A stretch of 17,885 nucleotides of DNA from Thiotrichales bacterium (GCA_024763135.1 JANTGD010000026.1:1-17885); one strand, 5' to 3'. Shown: positions 7,851 through 15,988, counted from the first letter of the stretch. Numbers and translations: made by a program. Notes: generated from the letters alone by a model not told the origin.

Positions 7851-8324
7851 TTACCCATGGCGTTCTTGAGCTTCGTCCTCATGCTCGCCGTGGCGGCCTT
7901 CGTCGGAGTCTGAGTCCTCATGGTTCCCATCTTCATGGTCTCCAAACTCAGCGGCCAGCAGATTGCCGTTACCTGCATCCAGCTTCAGCTGAATTTCCTG
8001 CCCGCGAACATCCTGCTGGGTGACCTCCCAGATCAGCGAACCATTTTCATTACCTAACTCCGTTTCAACCACGGTGCCTGGATGTGCCTGAGTGGCAATA
8101 CGTGCCGCCTCTGCGGCGCTGATCCGAGCCTGATCAGCCATGACACCCTCGTTTTCATCTTTCACCTGGATGGAGCCATTGCGGGCCTCCGTTGGCAGGT
8201 TCTGCATGGCAACCGGGCCGGTGACCCGAATACCGGCATTGCCGGTTGAGGATGCCAGAGCCACACCACCGGTGAGCAGCGAGGCCAGGGTAAGTGCCAA
8301 TACACCTTTTTGATACATTTTCAT
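7851..8324 (-). CDS. Secreted PepSY-domain protein with acidic, His-rich tail
   Basis: The 157-residue protein has a signal peptide (MKMYQKG, hydrophobic core, cut near ALA-SS at about 25). A PepSY domain follows at about 66-128 with the family pattern ISAAEAARIATQAHPG, then VVETELGNENGSLIWEV, then LKLDAGNGNLLAAE. The last 30 residues are almost all Asp, Glu, His and Gly (for example HEDGNHEDSDSDEGRHG), fitting divalent-cation binding. PepSY domains are linked to peptidase inhibition and envelope sensing; the exact role is unknown. AGGAG lies seven bases before ATG 8324. It is paralogous to the protein at 17008-17529, about half identical over some 90 residues by eye. It ends 89 bases before the start of the small membrane protein. 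Confidence 0.9.
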   Translation of the reverse strand: MKMYQKGVLALTLASLLTGGVALASSTGNAGIRVTGPVAMQNLPTEARNGSIQVKDENEGVMADQARISAAEAARIATQAHPGTVVETELGNENGSLIWEVTQQDVRGQEIQLKLDAGNGNLLAAEFGDHEDGNHEDSDSDEGRHGEHEDEAQERHG

Positions 8325-8349
8325 TGTCTATCTCCTAATAAGGTTTGCT

Positions 8350-8359
8350 TTTACGTAAA
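8350..8359. promoter_or_regulatory. Ten-base palindrome TTTACGTAAA upstream of PepSY gene
   Basis: A perfect palindrome lies 25 bases upstream of the PepSY start codon, within the 137-base gap after cls. Its position fits an operator, but ten-base palindromes occur by chance and the sequence differs from the one before the second PepSY gene. Confidence 0.25.
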
Positions 8360-8461
8360 CGCCTTCTTTCGACGTTGGAGACAGAATACCCGGGGCCACC
8401 TTGCGGTCTCTTTTCCGTAACATTGCAAATCAGCAAGCTTTGTCGGCCTGGGGCAGTAGAC

Positions 8462-9877
8462 TCAGAGCTGGAAAGACAGCAACATAAGCAGCCCCTCCAT
8501 CGTTTCTCGCAGCCGGCTGCGCGGAAGCACTTGCCAGGGCTGGGCGCGGCTAAGGTGTGCGTCCGCCCATTTTCGCACGGCAACGACATCGGTCTGCGCG
8601 TACAGCAGGGTCATCAGTTCGAAATTGAGCTGCAGGCTGCGTAGATCGGTATTGGCCGAACCGATTACGGCGTGCCGATCATCGATAACCCAGGCCTTCG
8701 CATGCAGCATGTCGTTCGGCAGGGTGTGAATGTTCACGCCGGCCTTGTGCAGCTCACGCAAGAAGGGGTTACGCACGAAATCAGCTATACGATGATTGGA
8801 CTTCTCGGGTAACAGCAGATCCACCTGGATGCCGCTGCGAGCGTTGAGACACAGGAGCGTCTGCAGTGTTTCGGTCGGAACAAAATAGGGCGTGACGATC
8901 AGGATTCGCTGTCTGGCCTCGCGAATCAACGCGGCCAGAGTCTGCTCCAGGATGTCTTCCTCCATATCCGGTCCTCCTGGCAGGATCTGCACCTCACGGG
9001 GCTGCAAATTATTGAAAGGTTGAGGCGCGATCTTTCCTGCGATCACGGGTTGGCGCTTCGTGGCAAAGGCCCAGTCGGCTTCAAAGACGGTTTGAAAATC
9101 GAGTGCCGCCGGGCCTTCCAGATCGAAGCTCAGGTCATACCAGCGTGTCTGGTTCTCGTCCTGAAGATATTCATTCGCCAGGTTACGGCCACCGCTCCAA
9201 ACCTTCTCTTGATCGATGATGACCAGTTTTCGGTGGTTACGAAGATTGGTGCGTCCACGTAATGGTATATGCAGTACCGGGATAAACCACGCCATCACGC
9301 CACCGGCCTTGACCAGTGGCTTGAGTTGTTTGCGGGACAACAGGAAAGAGCCTACACCGTCGAGCAAGAGGCGCACCCGAACACCACGCTGGGCACACCG
9401 GGCTAGTAGATCGATCAGCGCACGACCGGTGGTGTCGCTGGACAGAATGAAGATCTCGATGTCTATGCTCTGTTTAGCGCCATCGATGAGCGTCAACAGG
9501 CGGGTGTGTGCCGCCTGTGCATTCGCGTGAAGATCGAAAGAGCTCACAGTGTTTGGGTCTGGTACGCCAAGTTGGACTAGCAGCTTCCGGAGAGGGGAGT
9601 CTCCAGGCGTTAGCGGTGTTCGCCCTGCGAATAGGTGCTGTTTCTGGCGCGCGAGCGCCTCCAGCTTACGGGTGCCGAGTGCGAGATAGAGCGGGACACC
9701 GATATAGGGAACGGCAAGCATGAACACCAGCCATGCGGCCGACGCGCTCGGGTTGCGGCGCTCCCGCAGCATGCCCGACAATAACACCAATACGAAGAAA
9801 GAGCCCAGCCACAGACCGGCATGGGTGGCGAGCGCCCATTTGATGAATTCGTGCCACTCGTCGACTATCGAAAGCAT
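8462..9877 (-). CDS. cls: Cardiolipin synthase (phospholipase D superfamily)
   Basis: The 471-residue protein has two N-terminal membrane segments (about 20-36 and 47-67) and two PLD domains. The first HKD motif is HRKLVIID (His215, Lys217, Asp222) followed by GGRN; the second is HAKAWVID (His392, Lys394, Asp399) followed by GSANTDLRS. Both are intact, so it should join two phosphatidylglycerols, or phosphatidylglycerol plus another phospholipid, to give cardiolipin at the inner membrane. Length and layout fit ClsA-type enzymes. It starts 10 bases after the mprF stop on the same strand with no clear Shine-Dalgarno, implying translational coupling. Sharing an operon with mprF means both compete for phosphatidylglycerol. 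Confidence 0.95.
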   Translation of the reverse strand: MLSIVDEWHEFIKWALATHAGLWLGSFFVLVLLSGMLRERRNPSASAAWLVFMLAVPYIGVPLYLALGTRKLEALARQKQHLFAGRTPLTPGDSPLRKLLVQLGVPDPNTVSSFDLHANAQAAHTRLLTLIDGAKQSIDIEIFILSSDTTGRALIDLLARCAQRGVRVRLLLDGVGSFLLSRKQLKPLVKAGGVMAWFIPVLHIPLRGRTNLRNHRKLVIIDQEKVWSGGRNLANEYLQDENQTRWYDLSFDLEGPAALDFQTVFEADWAFATKRQPVIAGKIAPQPFNNLQPREVQILPGGPDMEEDILEQTLAALIREARQRILIVTPYFVPTETLQTLLCLNARSGIQVDLLLPEKSNHRIADFVRNPFLRELHKAGVNIHTLPNDMLHAKAWVIDDRHAVIGSANTDLRSLQLNFELMTLLYAQTDVVAVRKWADAHLSRAQPWQVLPRSRLRETMEGLLMLLSFQL

Positions 9878-9887
9878 CAGCGATCAG

Positions 9888-12503
9888 CTATTTACGGAAC
9901 ATGCCCGAGAACCCGCCGCTGGTCAGAGCGCCGATGTCGGCCAGTGCCACGTAGGGATTGAGTCCGCGCCTGGTCGTCGCCAGGTATCGCGGCTCCCACA
10001 CGGGTTCGAATTTTTCCTTGAACCGGCGTAGTCCCTCGAAGTTGTAAAAGTGTTTGCCCCGTTTGTATACCAGCATGCCAAAACGGTCCCACAAGGGGGC
10101 GCCCGTGCGTTCAACCAGCCCGGACAAGGGCGCCATCCCCAGGCTGAACGCCTGGTACCCCTCGGCCATCAACGCCAACATCAGCTCGACGAACAGATAA
10201 TCCATGGTCCCGTTGTTCGCCTCGGGACGGTGGCGCATCAGGTCAATGGTCGCGGCCTGGCGTGTTCCGGTAACCAGGATGTTGGCGAAGGCGCTGACCT
10301 GGTCCGCCTCGTAGATCAACACCAGCGGACACTGATTCAGGTAGCCCCGGTCGAAAAATCCCAGCGAGAAGCCTTTTTCGCGCACGCCCTTTTCCGTGAG
10401 CCAGGCATCGGAAATCGCTTGCAGTTGGTCCAGAAGGCTAGCCGCGTGGGGCGGCTGGACCAGCTCGAAACGCAGTCCATCTCGTGTGGCGCGATTGCGT
10501 GCCTGGCGCAGCTTGGCACGGTGCGACCCTTCCAGTGAGAAATTCGCCAGGGGCACCAGTGCTTCCTCGCCCAGTTTCAACAAGGTGAAGTCGGCGTCGA
10601 TGTAATGGTGCATCATGTCTTTTCGGATCTGGTAGAAAACCGCGTGATCCTGATTTCTTGCCGCCTGGCTCTTGAATTCCCAGATCAGGTCTACCGCATC
10701 CTGCTCGTTCGCGGCGACCGGGTCGCCCATCGACACCCAGTTGTTGCCATGTACGCCAAACATGACAAAGGCCTGCTTGTCTGCCGATAACAACAATGCC
10801 TTGTCACCGGTAAGGGCAAAATTGGCATCCGGGTTATCTTGCGCGACGATGACCTGATTCGCCGTTTCGAGTTCACTGGCGCTGGGCAAGGCAGGTCGAA
10901 AACGCGGGGCCTGCAGTCCCGCCCAGAGATAGACGAACACGAGGGTGGCGCCCGCAATGACTGCCGTGCGCATGCCGCGAGGTGCCTGATCGCCTATAGC
11001 AAACTGCCACCAGAGTTCGTGTTGGTAAGGGGTGTGCTTGAAAGAAAAGAACAGCAGCGCAACAAATGTCGCCAACGCGGCGATCGTCAACAGCATCCAC
11101 CGGACGTCGCGCAGTTCTGCGAACAGACGTGACTTCCGGTAGAAATGCCCACGCGTGGCGTAGAGCAACCCCAGGCCAAGCAGCATAACGATCGAACGAT
11201 CGTAGTCGAGCGTCTGAACCAGCGAGACGAGTGCACCGACGACCAATAGACCGGCAGTCACCCAGACGGCGGCGTTGACCCGCTTCCACAAGGCGGTCGA
11301 AACCAGCATCAACATGGCGCCGAAGAGGCCACCGAACCAGTGCGACAGCTCAATGATCTCCACTGGGAAGAGTTCATCCAGGGCCTGCAGGGTCGCGGGC
11401 GCAACCGGAATGCTGCTACCCAACAGCAATAGGGCGCCGGCGACAAAGACCATGCCACTGAGCGCGAACGGCGCCGCGCCACCCAGTGCGCCTGCCAGCG
11501 CTTGGTAGCGCTCACGGACCGGTTCGGGCAGTGGCTGCCTGCTTTTCATGGCTACGAACAATTCGCCCGTGACCAGCAGAACCGTGCCGAGAAGAAACGG
11601 CACCAGATAATAGACAAGGCGGTAAACGACCAGTGCAGCCGTGACCTGCTCAACCGGCATGAAGGGGGTCAGGGTGGTGAGCATGACCGCTTCGAACACG
11701 CCGATGCCGCCGGGTACATGGCTCAATACACCGATCACCAGGGCGACGGCGAAGATTGCGAGAAAGCCTGCAATACCCAGCGTGCTATCAGGCAGCAACA
11801 GGAACAGGGTGGTGCCGGCGAAACCGATGTCCAGCACGGAAAAGCCCATTTGCCCGGCCAGGATGGCGGTGTCGGGCAGGCGGAATTCGTGCTTGCGCCA
11901 GCGGACGCTCCCTTCATGGCGACTGCGCAGGATCAGCACAGCAATGAACAAAGCCAAAAGTGCGCCACCGCCCCAGCGTACCCAGTTTGGTGGCCAGCCG
12001 AAGTAGCCCGCGAAGATCTCGGGCTGCACCACCAGGGCCGTGCCGCCGACAAGCACTTCACCGATACCGAAACCAAGGGTAGTGAAGGCGATGACCAACG
12101 CAATCTCGGTGGCACTCAGGCCGACCCGCGAATAAATCCGGTAGCGCACTGCGCCGCCGGAAAGCCAACTGGCGCCGATCGTGTTGGATAAGGCGTAACC
12201 CACGAAAGAGGTAAAGGCGACCAGCGGTAGCGGGAGTTTCTTGCGGATGTAGCGCAGAGCGGACCAGTCATATCCGACAAGGGCAACGTAGCCTGCGGCG
12301 GTACTCAGTGCAGCCAGAGAGATCTGACTCCAGGCGAGAGCGTGGATTTGCAGGCGCACCTGGCTGATGTCGGTTTTGTACAGAAGACGATAGAGCACCA
12401 GAATGCCGACTGTGAACAGGCCGAGCATCACCAGATTAGAAGCATGATGTCGTAGCCAGTCAAACCGTCCAGGATCCAACGAACGGTTTTCACTTGTCGT
12501 CAT
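9888..12503 (-). CDS. mprF: Bifunctional aminoacyl-phosphatidylglycerol synthase/flippase MprF
   Basis: I place the start at ATG 12503 (MTTSENRSLD), giving 871 residues, close to known MprF lengths of 840-880. The frame is open to 12647, but that extension only shadows the upstream gene. The N-terminal half has about 13-14 membrane helices including flippase motifs (GYALSNTIGASWLSGGAVRYRIYS around 110-130 and SHVPGGIGVFEAVMLT near 290). The C-terminal DUF2156 domain has SMGDPVA, a GFFDRGYL stretch, SLGMAPLSG and the typical ending YNFEGLRRFKEKFEPVWEPRY. MprF moves lysine or alanine from aminoacyl-tRNA to phosphatidylglycerol and flips the product, lowering surface negative charge and giving resistance to cationic peptides. 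The amino acid used cannot be decided here. Its ATG overlaps the preceding TGA (TGATG). Confidence 0.95.
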   Translation of the reverse strand: MTTSENRSLDPGRFDWLRHHASNLVMLGLFTVGILVLYRLLYKTDISQVRLQIHALAWSQISLAALSTAAGYVALVGYDWSALRYIRKKLPLPLVAFTSFVGYALSNTIGASWLSGGAVRYRIYSRVGLSATEIALVIAFTTLGFGIGEVLVGGTALVVQPEIFAGYFGWPPNWVRWGGGALLALFIAVLILRSRHEGSVRWRKHEFRLPDTAILAGQMGFSVLDIGFAGTTLFLLLPDSTLGIAGFLAIFAVALVIGVLSHVPGGIGVFEAVMLTTLTPFMPVEQVTAALVVYRLVYYLVPFLLGTVLLVTGELFVAMKSRQPLPEPVRERYQALAGALGGAAPFALSGMVFVAGALLLLGSSIPVAPATLQALDELFPVEIIELSHWFGGLFGAMLMLVSTALWKRVNAAVWVTAGLLVVGALVSLVQTLDYDRSIVMLLGLGLLYATRGHFYRKSRLFAELRDVRWMLLTIAALATFVALLFFSFKHTPYQHELWWQFAIGDQAPRGMRTAVIAGATLVFVYLWAGLQAPRFRPALPSASELETANQVIVAQDNPDANFALTGDKALLLSADKQAFVMFGVHGNNWVSMGDPVAANEQDAVDLIWEFKSQAARNQDHAVFYQIRKDMMHHYIDADFTLLKLGEEALVPLANFSLEGSHRAKLRQARNRATRDGLRFELVQPPHAASLLDQLQAISDAWLTEKGVREKGFSLGFFDRGYLNQCPLVLIYEADQVSAFANILVTGTRQAATIDLMRHRPEANNGTMDYLFVELMLALMAEGYQAFSLGMAPLSGLVERTGAPLWDRFGMLVYKRGKHFYNFEGLRRFKEKFEPVWEPRYLATTRRGLNPYVALADIGALTSGGFSGMFRK

Positions 12504-12871
12504 CAGAAAAAACCCCGCCACAGATAGACCATTAAGCCAAAGCCCAGGACGGCGACCAGCATATTCAAACTGGCTGTCAGCCAACGCATATAACCGGGCG
12601 GAAACTCCTCGGGCGACAGGTCGCGAAGCACGCGCAAGTACTGCCATGCCGACAATAAATTCACGACGATGGATAGTCCGATCAGCGACAATCCGAGCAA
12701 GAAAGACAGTTCGCGCTGCCCAGGGGTCGGCGTTAAATGCAAATACCTGACGAAAAGCCCAAAGCGTTCGATGACGAAGCCTAGGGTTATCAGCGCCAAG
12801 CCGGTACGGTTCCAGGCGAGCAGTGTGCGCTCGGCGGCGAACAGGACGCGAGGGTCATTCAGATACGACAT
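12503..12871 (-). CDS. YidH/DUF202 family small membrane protein
   Basis: I chose ATG 12871 (MSYLNDPRVL) because GGAGAA lies six bases upstream; the frame is open to 12898 but the extra nine residues have no site and are basic. The 122-residue product carries the DUF202 signature NDPRVLFAAERTLLAWNRTG followed by a first helix (LALITLGFVIERFG), a second helix at about 59-76 (SFLLGLSLIGLSIVVNLL) and a third at about 101-120. Function of DUF202 proteins is not firmly known. It is the first gene of a three-gene run with mprF (stop/start overlap TGATG) and cls, so a role in phospholipid handling is suggested by context only. Confidence 0.85.
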   Translation of the reverse strand: MSYLNDPRVLFAAERTLLAWNRTGLALITLGFVIERFGLFVRYLHLTPTPGQRELSFLLGLSLIGLSIVVNLLSAWQYLRVLRDLSPEEFPPGYMRWLTASLNMLVAVLGFGLMVYLWRGFF

Positions 12872-13362
12872 GCTGCTTCTCCATTTTCTTCGTTGCAACC
12901 ATTATTAAATTTGGGTCCCGATGATACTGCAAGATACGTTGGAACAAGCCTTTTGATCTCGGTGGCTTGGATGATCGGCGCTGTGCTCCCGGCACCATCG
13001 ATGATAATGGGCGTGGCCTTAGGTGATAAATCTGTCAACGACTGGTTATGAGCGATGAATACGAAATCGTTCGAACCGATGATGCTCAGCACAGGTTGGT
13101 CAATTCTGTGCAGTTGTTCTGCACCGAGTTCAGGCTGGGACACCCAGAGCCTTTGTACATCATTGATCAATACCCTTCTCGCTGGTCCGTTACCCAGCCG
13201 TAGGCGAAACCAAAGCCGACGGACCCAGGTTCGCCACGATGCCTCGGCAGCTCCCGCTACGCTGTTTAAGGCGATGTCCTGATAATGATAGTTGGCGCTG
13301 ATTAGTACTATGCACTTCAGCAGCTCAGGATAACGCAGTGAAAAAGGCAGGCCGGTATTCCC
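12859..13362 (-). pseudogene. Alpha/beta-hydrolase remnant lacking its 5' half
   Basis: The minus-strand frame is open from 13362 to the stop at 12859, but an in-frame TGA stands immediately upstream (13363-13365). The translation begins GNTGLPFSLRYPELL, which is the region just after the nucleophile elbow of an alpha/beta hydrolase, and goes on through KCIVLISANYHYQ, a cap segment, IDQPVLSIIGSNDFVF (late catalytic Asp region) and IIIDGAGSTAPIIQATEI, where GAGSTAP stands where the catalytic His is normally found. The N-terminal strands, oxyanion hole and nucleophile are missing and the His appears replaced, so it cannot be an active enzyme. The last 20 residues run on past the normal end and overlap the DUF202 gene start by 13 bases. 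Confidence 0.75.
12904..12932 (-). promoter_or_regulatory. Candidate sigma-70 promoter for the DUF202-mprF-cls operon
   Basis: On the minus strand TTGCAG (12927-12932) and TTTAAT (12904-12909) are separated by exactly 17 bases, each close to consensus. The expected transcript start is about 25-30 bases before the DUF202 start codon, leaving room for its GGAGAA ribosome site. The promoter lies inside the 3' end of the hydrolase remnant. Confidence 0.45.
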
Positions 13363-13537
13363 TCATAGCTATAGGCCAACAACAAGGCCAGCAAGCCTGA
13401 AACCACGAACACCCACGGTAGATCCTGACCAGAAAGACGCGCGCACCCAGGCCAAAGATAGAGAAAATACTGGCCCCTATCATGGTGCCGGCCGCCAGTG
13501 AAACGGCACCCCACAGGCCTATCTTGTTGTCTGTCAT
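13363..13537 (-). pseudogene. Amino-acid permease (APC superfamily) 5' fragment, frameshifted
   Basis: ATG 13537 has a GGAG five bases upstream. The first 33 residues (MTDNKIGLWGAVSLAAGTM, then IGASIFSIFGLGAR) are the first membrane helix of an APC-type transporter with its GTMIGASIF substrate-binding loop. At about 13430-13436, near a T-run (TTT on the minus strand), the reading frame shifts by one; the homology resumes in another frame as SGQDLPWVFVVSGLLALLLA followed by YSY. It then ends at the junction with the hydrolase remnant. A complete member has over 400 residues, so only about one eighth is left. Confidence 0.7.
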
Positions 13538-13827
13538 GTGCGCTCCAGCTTTATGGCAATCACACTCGCACGTTGATGCCCAATTCGTACACCAAACGCC
13601 CGCCAAACTCGATCTGTACCGTGCAACTACGTTCAAACAGGCTTTGTCTATTCGCAATACTAGCTGCGTGTGGAATAAAAAACTCCGGGTAACGAGGCCG
13701 CTGGTAAATGCTTCCGTATGCAATGAATATGAGCCCAAGCGATCATGGAATTTTTCTCTAAAGACCTCAAGACTGGGGGAGCCGAGTAACAGCCCCGGCT
13801 CCGTTGAAAACACGTGTTCATCATGGG
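13538..13827 (-). other. 290-base stretch between permease fragment and COG4705 gene, no recognised gene
   Basis: On the minus strand an ATG overlaps the COG4705 stop (ATGA) and opens a frame that runs into the permease fragment, but its first 98 residues match nothing I know and have no ribosome site. A second frame, 13560-13742, encodes about 60 residues without an ATG (ending CTVQIEFGGRLVYELGINVRV shortened here to its last part LVYELGINVRV) and looks somewhat protein-like; it may be another gene remnant. Base composition is lower in GC than the flanking genes. Confidence 0.35.
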
Positions 13828-14628
13828 TCATTCGTAGTCCATTTCAACCGGTTCTGCCAACAGGGCCTGCTTGAGACGGAACAACTCGTAAACCACCAGC
13901 GAAATAATCGCGGTAAGGAAGGCTATGTTGATTGTCATCGTATTGATTCCCAGGCCTCCATCGGCTGGTGTCTGGATCATGAAGTCGCCCAGTGATGCGC
14001 CTAACGGACGGGTCAGTACATACGCGAACCAGAAGGCGGTGACAGCATTGAGTTTGAACACGTAATGGGCAACCGCAACCGTGGCGATCAGTCCGCTGAA
14101 TAGTATCAGGGCCTTGTCATAACCCAGGGCAAAGTGCTCGGATATCAGGTCACCGACGCCGGTGCCGAGGGCGAAGGCCAGCAGGATAACGACCCAGTAC
14201 CAAGCCTCACGTTTGCCCGTGTCGATGGAGTGGATGGAAAGCGTGCCTTCTTCCCTGTACCAAAAATAGAAACCAGTCAGCATCATTCCCGTGAACACAA
14301 TGCTCAGGGTGACCAGACTGACCCCGGCAAGATCAACCAGCATATCAGTGATCAGGGTGCCAACCACGCTCATCAGCACCACCAGGGTCCAGTAGTTGGC
14401 CGGCACATAACGTTTGAGCTTGCCGAATTGCAGATACAGGAGGAATGCCATGATACTGACCATCAGCACGGTGGTAACCGGCATGCCCCAGCCCAGGTCA
14501 AAGGCCAGGAAGTCGGCGCCGGTCTCACCGACAGTAGTGGACAGCGTCTTGATGATCCAGAAAATGAGGGTGACCTCGGGGACGCGTAGCAGCGCCTTTT
14601 TCATGTTTTCGGAGGTGATAGCTGACAT
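13828..14628 (-). CDS. COG4705-type polytopic membrane protein with four-fold internal motif
   Basis: The 266-residue protein has about seven to eight hydrophobic segments. GGAG lies seven bases before ATG 14628. It resembles COG4705 (uncharacterised membrane-anchored proteins). A related short motif with a buried acidic residue recurs four times: TVGETGAD (32-39), GTLITD (90-95), GTGVGD (155-160) and GASLGD (210-215), about 55-65 residues apart, pointing to an internally duplicated transporter-like fold with Asp39, Asp95, Asp160 and Asp215 as candidate cation or proton sites. That function is inference. The gene follows the ABC/accessory genes on the same strand with a 48-base gap, so it may belong to that unit. 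Confidence 0.75.
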   Translation of the reverse strand: MSAITSENMKKALLRVPEVTLIFWIIKTLSTTVGETGADFLAFDLGWGMPVTTVLMVSIMAFLLYLQFGKLKRYVPANYWTLVVLMSVVGTLITDMLVDLAGVSLVTLSIVFTGMMLTGFYFWYREEGTLSIHSIDTGKREAWYWVVILLAFALGTGVGDLISEHFALGYDKALILFSGLIATVAVAHYVFKLNAVTAFWFAYVLTRPLGASLGDFMIQTPADGGLGINTMTINIAFLTAIISLVVYELFRLKQALLAEPVEMDYE

Positions 14629-14676
14629 TTTTTGACTCCATCAGGTTTAATGTAAAAGTGTTGTAGCTCGAATGTT

Positions 14677-15207
14677 TCAGCTGGACTTGTGGCGGTGGCG
14701 GTATTTCTGGACACCTAGCAGTCCGCCAATCAACAGAGGGATGCCCAGCGCGACGGGCAGAATCCTGGTTGATTCCACGACCGGTTTTTGTGCCACATGG
14801 AATTGTATCGTCGGGCTGGTGAAGACGGTCTTATTGTTCCGGTCCGTAGCGCTGATCACGACCCGGTAGTCGCCGCTCTGGATAAGGCGCATCGGCCACT
14901 GGGTCTGCAGGATGGCGCCCGGCTGAAGCGTGGTGCCTGTTACCGCCTTGTGGGCGCTCCAGTCCTCGAGGTCCATGGGCTGTTCCTTGCCGGGTGTCAC
15001 CTCGACCAGGCTGATCCAGGCCACTAGCCCTTCAATCGGTTGCTGCCCAGTGTTGTTAATCACGCTGTTGAAGTGCATCCAGTTACCCATGGTGGGTTGC
15101 CCTGGGTTGGCTCGGTCGGACTCCAGTTGTAGCTGCAAGTTGGCTGCCGAGACCAGGGTGCTTGATAGCAGCAGGAAGCCGGCCAGAAAGTATTTGAGGT
15201 GTTTCAT
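14677..15207 (-). CDS. Secreted/anchored accessory protein of ABC exporter
   Basis: The 176-residue protein has a signal peptide (MKHLKYFLAG, core, cut near VSA-AN at 21-22). A beta-rich domain follows whose first part (residues 25-90, with FNSVINNTGQQPIEGLVAWI) looks like an immunoglobulin-like NEW3/CARDB fold, with GDYRVVISATDRNN later. A C-terminal hydrophobic helix at about 149-166 ends in a basic tail KYRHRHKSS, giving a periplasmic domain tethered to the inner membrane. AGGAG lies seven bases before ATG 15207. It lies 25 bases after the permease gene, so it probably works with the ABC transporter, perhaps capturing or presenting its substrate. No catalytic motif is seen. Confidence 0.65.
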   Translation of the reverse strand: MKHLKYFLAGFLLLSSTLVSAANLQLQLESDRANPGQPTMGNWMHFNSVINNTGQQPIEGLVAWISLVEVTPGKEQPMDLEDWSAHKAVTGTTLQPGAILQTQWPMRLIQSGDYRVVISATDRNNKTVFTSPTIQFHVAQKPVVESTRILPVALGIPLLIGGLLGVQKYRHRHKSS

Positions 15208-15232
15208 AGTCTTTCTCCTGTCAGTAGATGGC

Positions 15233-15988
15233 TCAGCGGAAGGCAGGGCGTCGAGCGCTCAATCGTGCCAGAGCGAACGTGAGGCCCAGCCAGACCAAAA
15301 CGAGCAACAGTCTCCCAACTTGTGATGTGAATGGGTCACTATCAATAATTACTGCGTCGAAGGTATTGAGTGCACCTGAAAACGGATTGACAGCATCCAG
15401 CGCCTTGCCGATTGCGCTGTTTCTCAGTCCGGGTCCAATCAGCAGTGGGCTTGCAGAGAACAGCAACACACTCAGGCTGGTCAGAAGAGAAGACATAACA
15501 CTGCCGCTACGGCTGGACAGGGCCATGGCGAGATATCCAAATCCCAGAACAACGGGTGTGCCAAATAACCCCAGGTAGAAAATAGCCTGGCCCAGGTTCT
15601 GGCCATTTGCACCAACCGCCCAAAGGTAGGGTATTGCAAGCAGATACATGATAACCCAGGCGCTGGCTAGCCCAATGGCCTTGCCCAACAACAATTCCCC
15701 GGTAGAAACAGGAGCAGTAAGCAATGGTACAAGGGTGCCTCTTTCACGTTCACCTGCATAAGCATCGGAGCCCATGATCACGGCTATCAGCGCTCCTGCG
15801 GCCGTGACTGTGCCAGCCATCATGTAGACCACCTGAGCATTATCTAGCAGGCTTAATTCGCGGTTACTGATCAAAAGCAGCGAAAACGCGGACAGAATTC
15901 CTGCATAAGTGAGTAGCCAGGCAAGTCCACGTTGGTTTTGGAGTAGAGCGCTGCGCTCTTTCTTTGCAATTAACGATGATGCATTCAT
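15233..15988 (-). CDS. ABC-2 type transporter permease
   Basis: The 251-residue protein has six hydrophobic segments. A cytoplasmic N-terminal stretch (MNASSLIAKKERSALLQNQR) is followed by TM1 (LAWLLTYAGILSAFSLLLI). The family-typical GSDAYAGERERGTLVPLLTAPVS with AYAGERERGTL, the coupling helix that meets the ATPase, lies at about 74-97. The fold and gene pair match ABC-2/NosY-like permeases exporting lipids, polysaccharide, drugs or peptides. Its ATG overlaps the end of the ATPase gene (ATGA, four bases), so translation is coupled. The last helix is followed by a short basic tail (LSARRPAFR). Confidence 0.9.
   Translation of the reverse strand: MNASSLIAKKERSALLQNQRGLAWLLTYAGILSAFSLLLISNRELSLLDNAQVVYMMAGTVTAAGALIAVIMGSDAYAGERERGTLVPLLTAPVSTGELLLGKAIGLASAWVIMYLLAIPYLWAVGANGQNLGQAIFYLGLFGTPVVLGFGYLAMALSSRSGSVMSSLLTSLSVLLFSASPLLIGPGLRNSAIGKALDAVNPFSGALNTFDAVIIDSDPFTSQVGRLLLVLVWLGLTFALARLSARRPAFR

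Noticed and set aside
8335..8589. 84-codon minus-strand frame overlapping the cls end
   Set aside because: Cys/Arg/Ser-rich shadow across the cls terminus and intergenic region, no ribosome site.
11502..12191. Long plus-strand frame (229 codons) opposite mprF
   Set aside because: Antisense shadow of a high-GC coding region; the His/Gln-rich product is typical of such shadows, and MprF on the other strand is certain.
12504..12647. N-terminal extension of MprF by 48 residues
   Set aside because: It lies wholly within the DUF202 gene in another frame; ATG 12503 gives the normal family length and a TGATG overlap.
13325..13831. A single 168-residue protein starting with an ATGA overlap after the COG4705 gene
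   Set aside because: Its second part is the start of an amino-acid permease with its own GGAG site; the first 98 residues have no resemblance to any family and no ribosome site.
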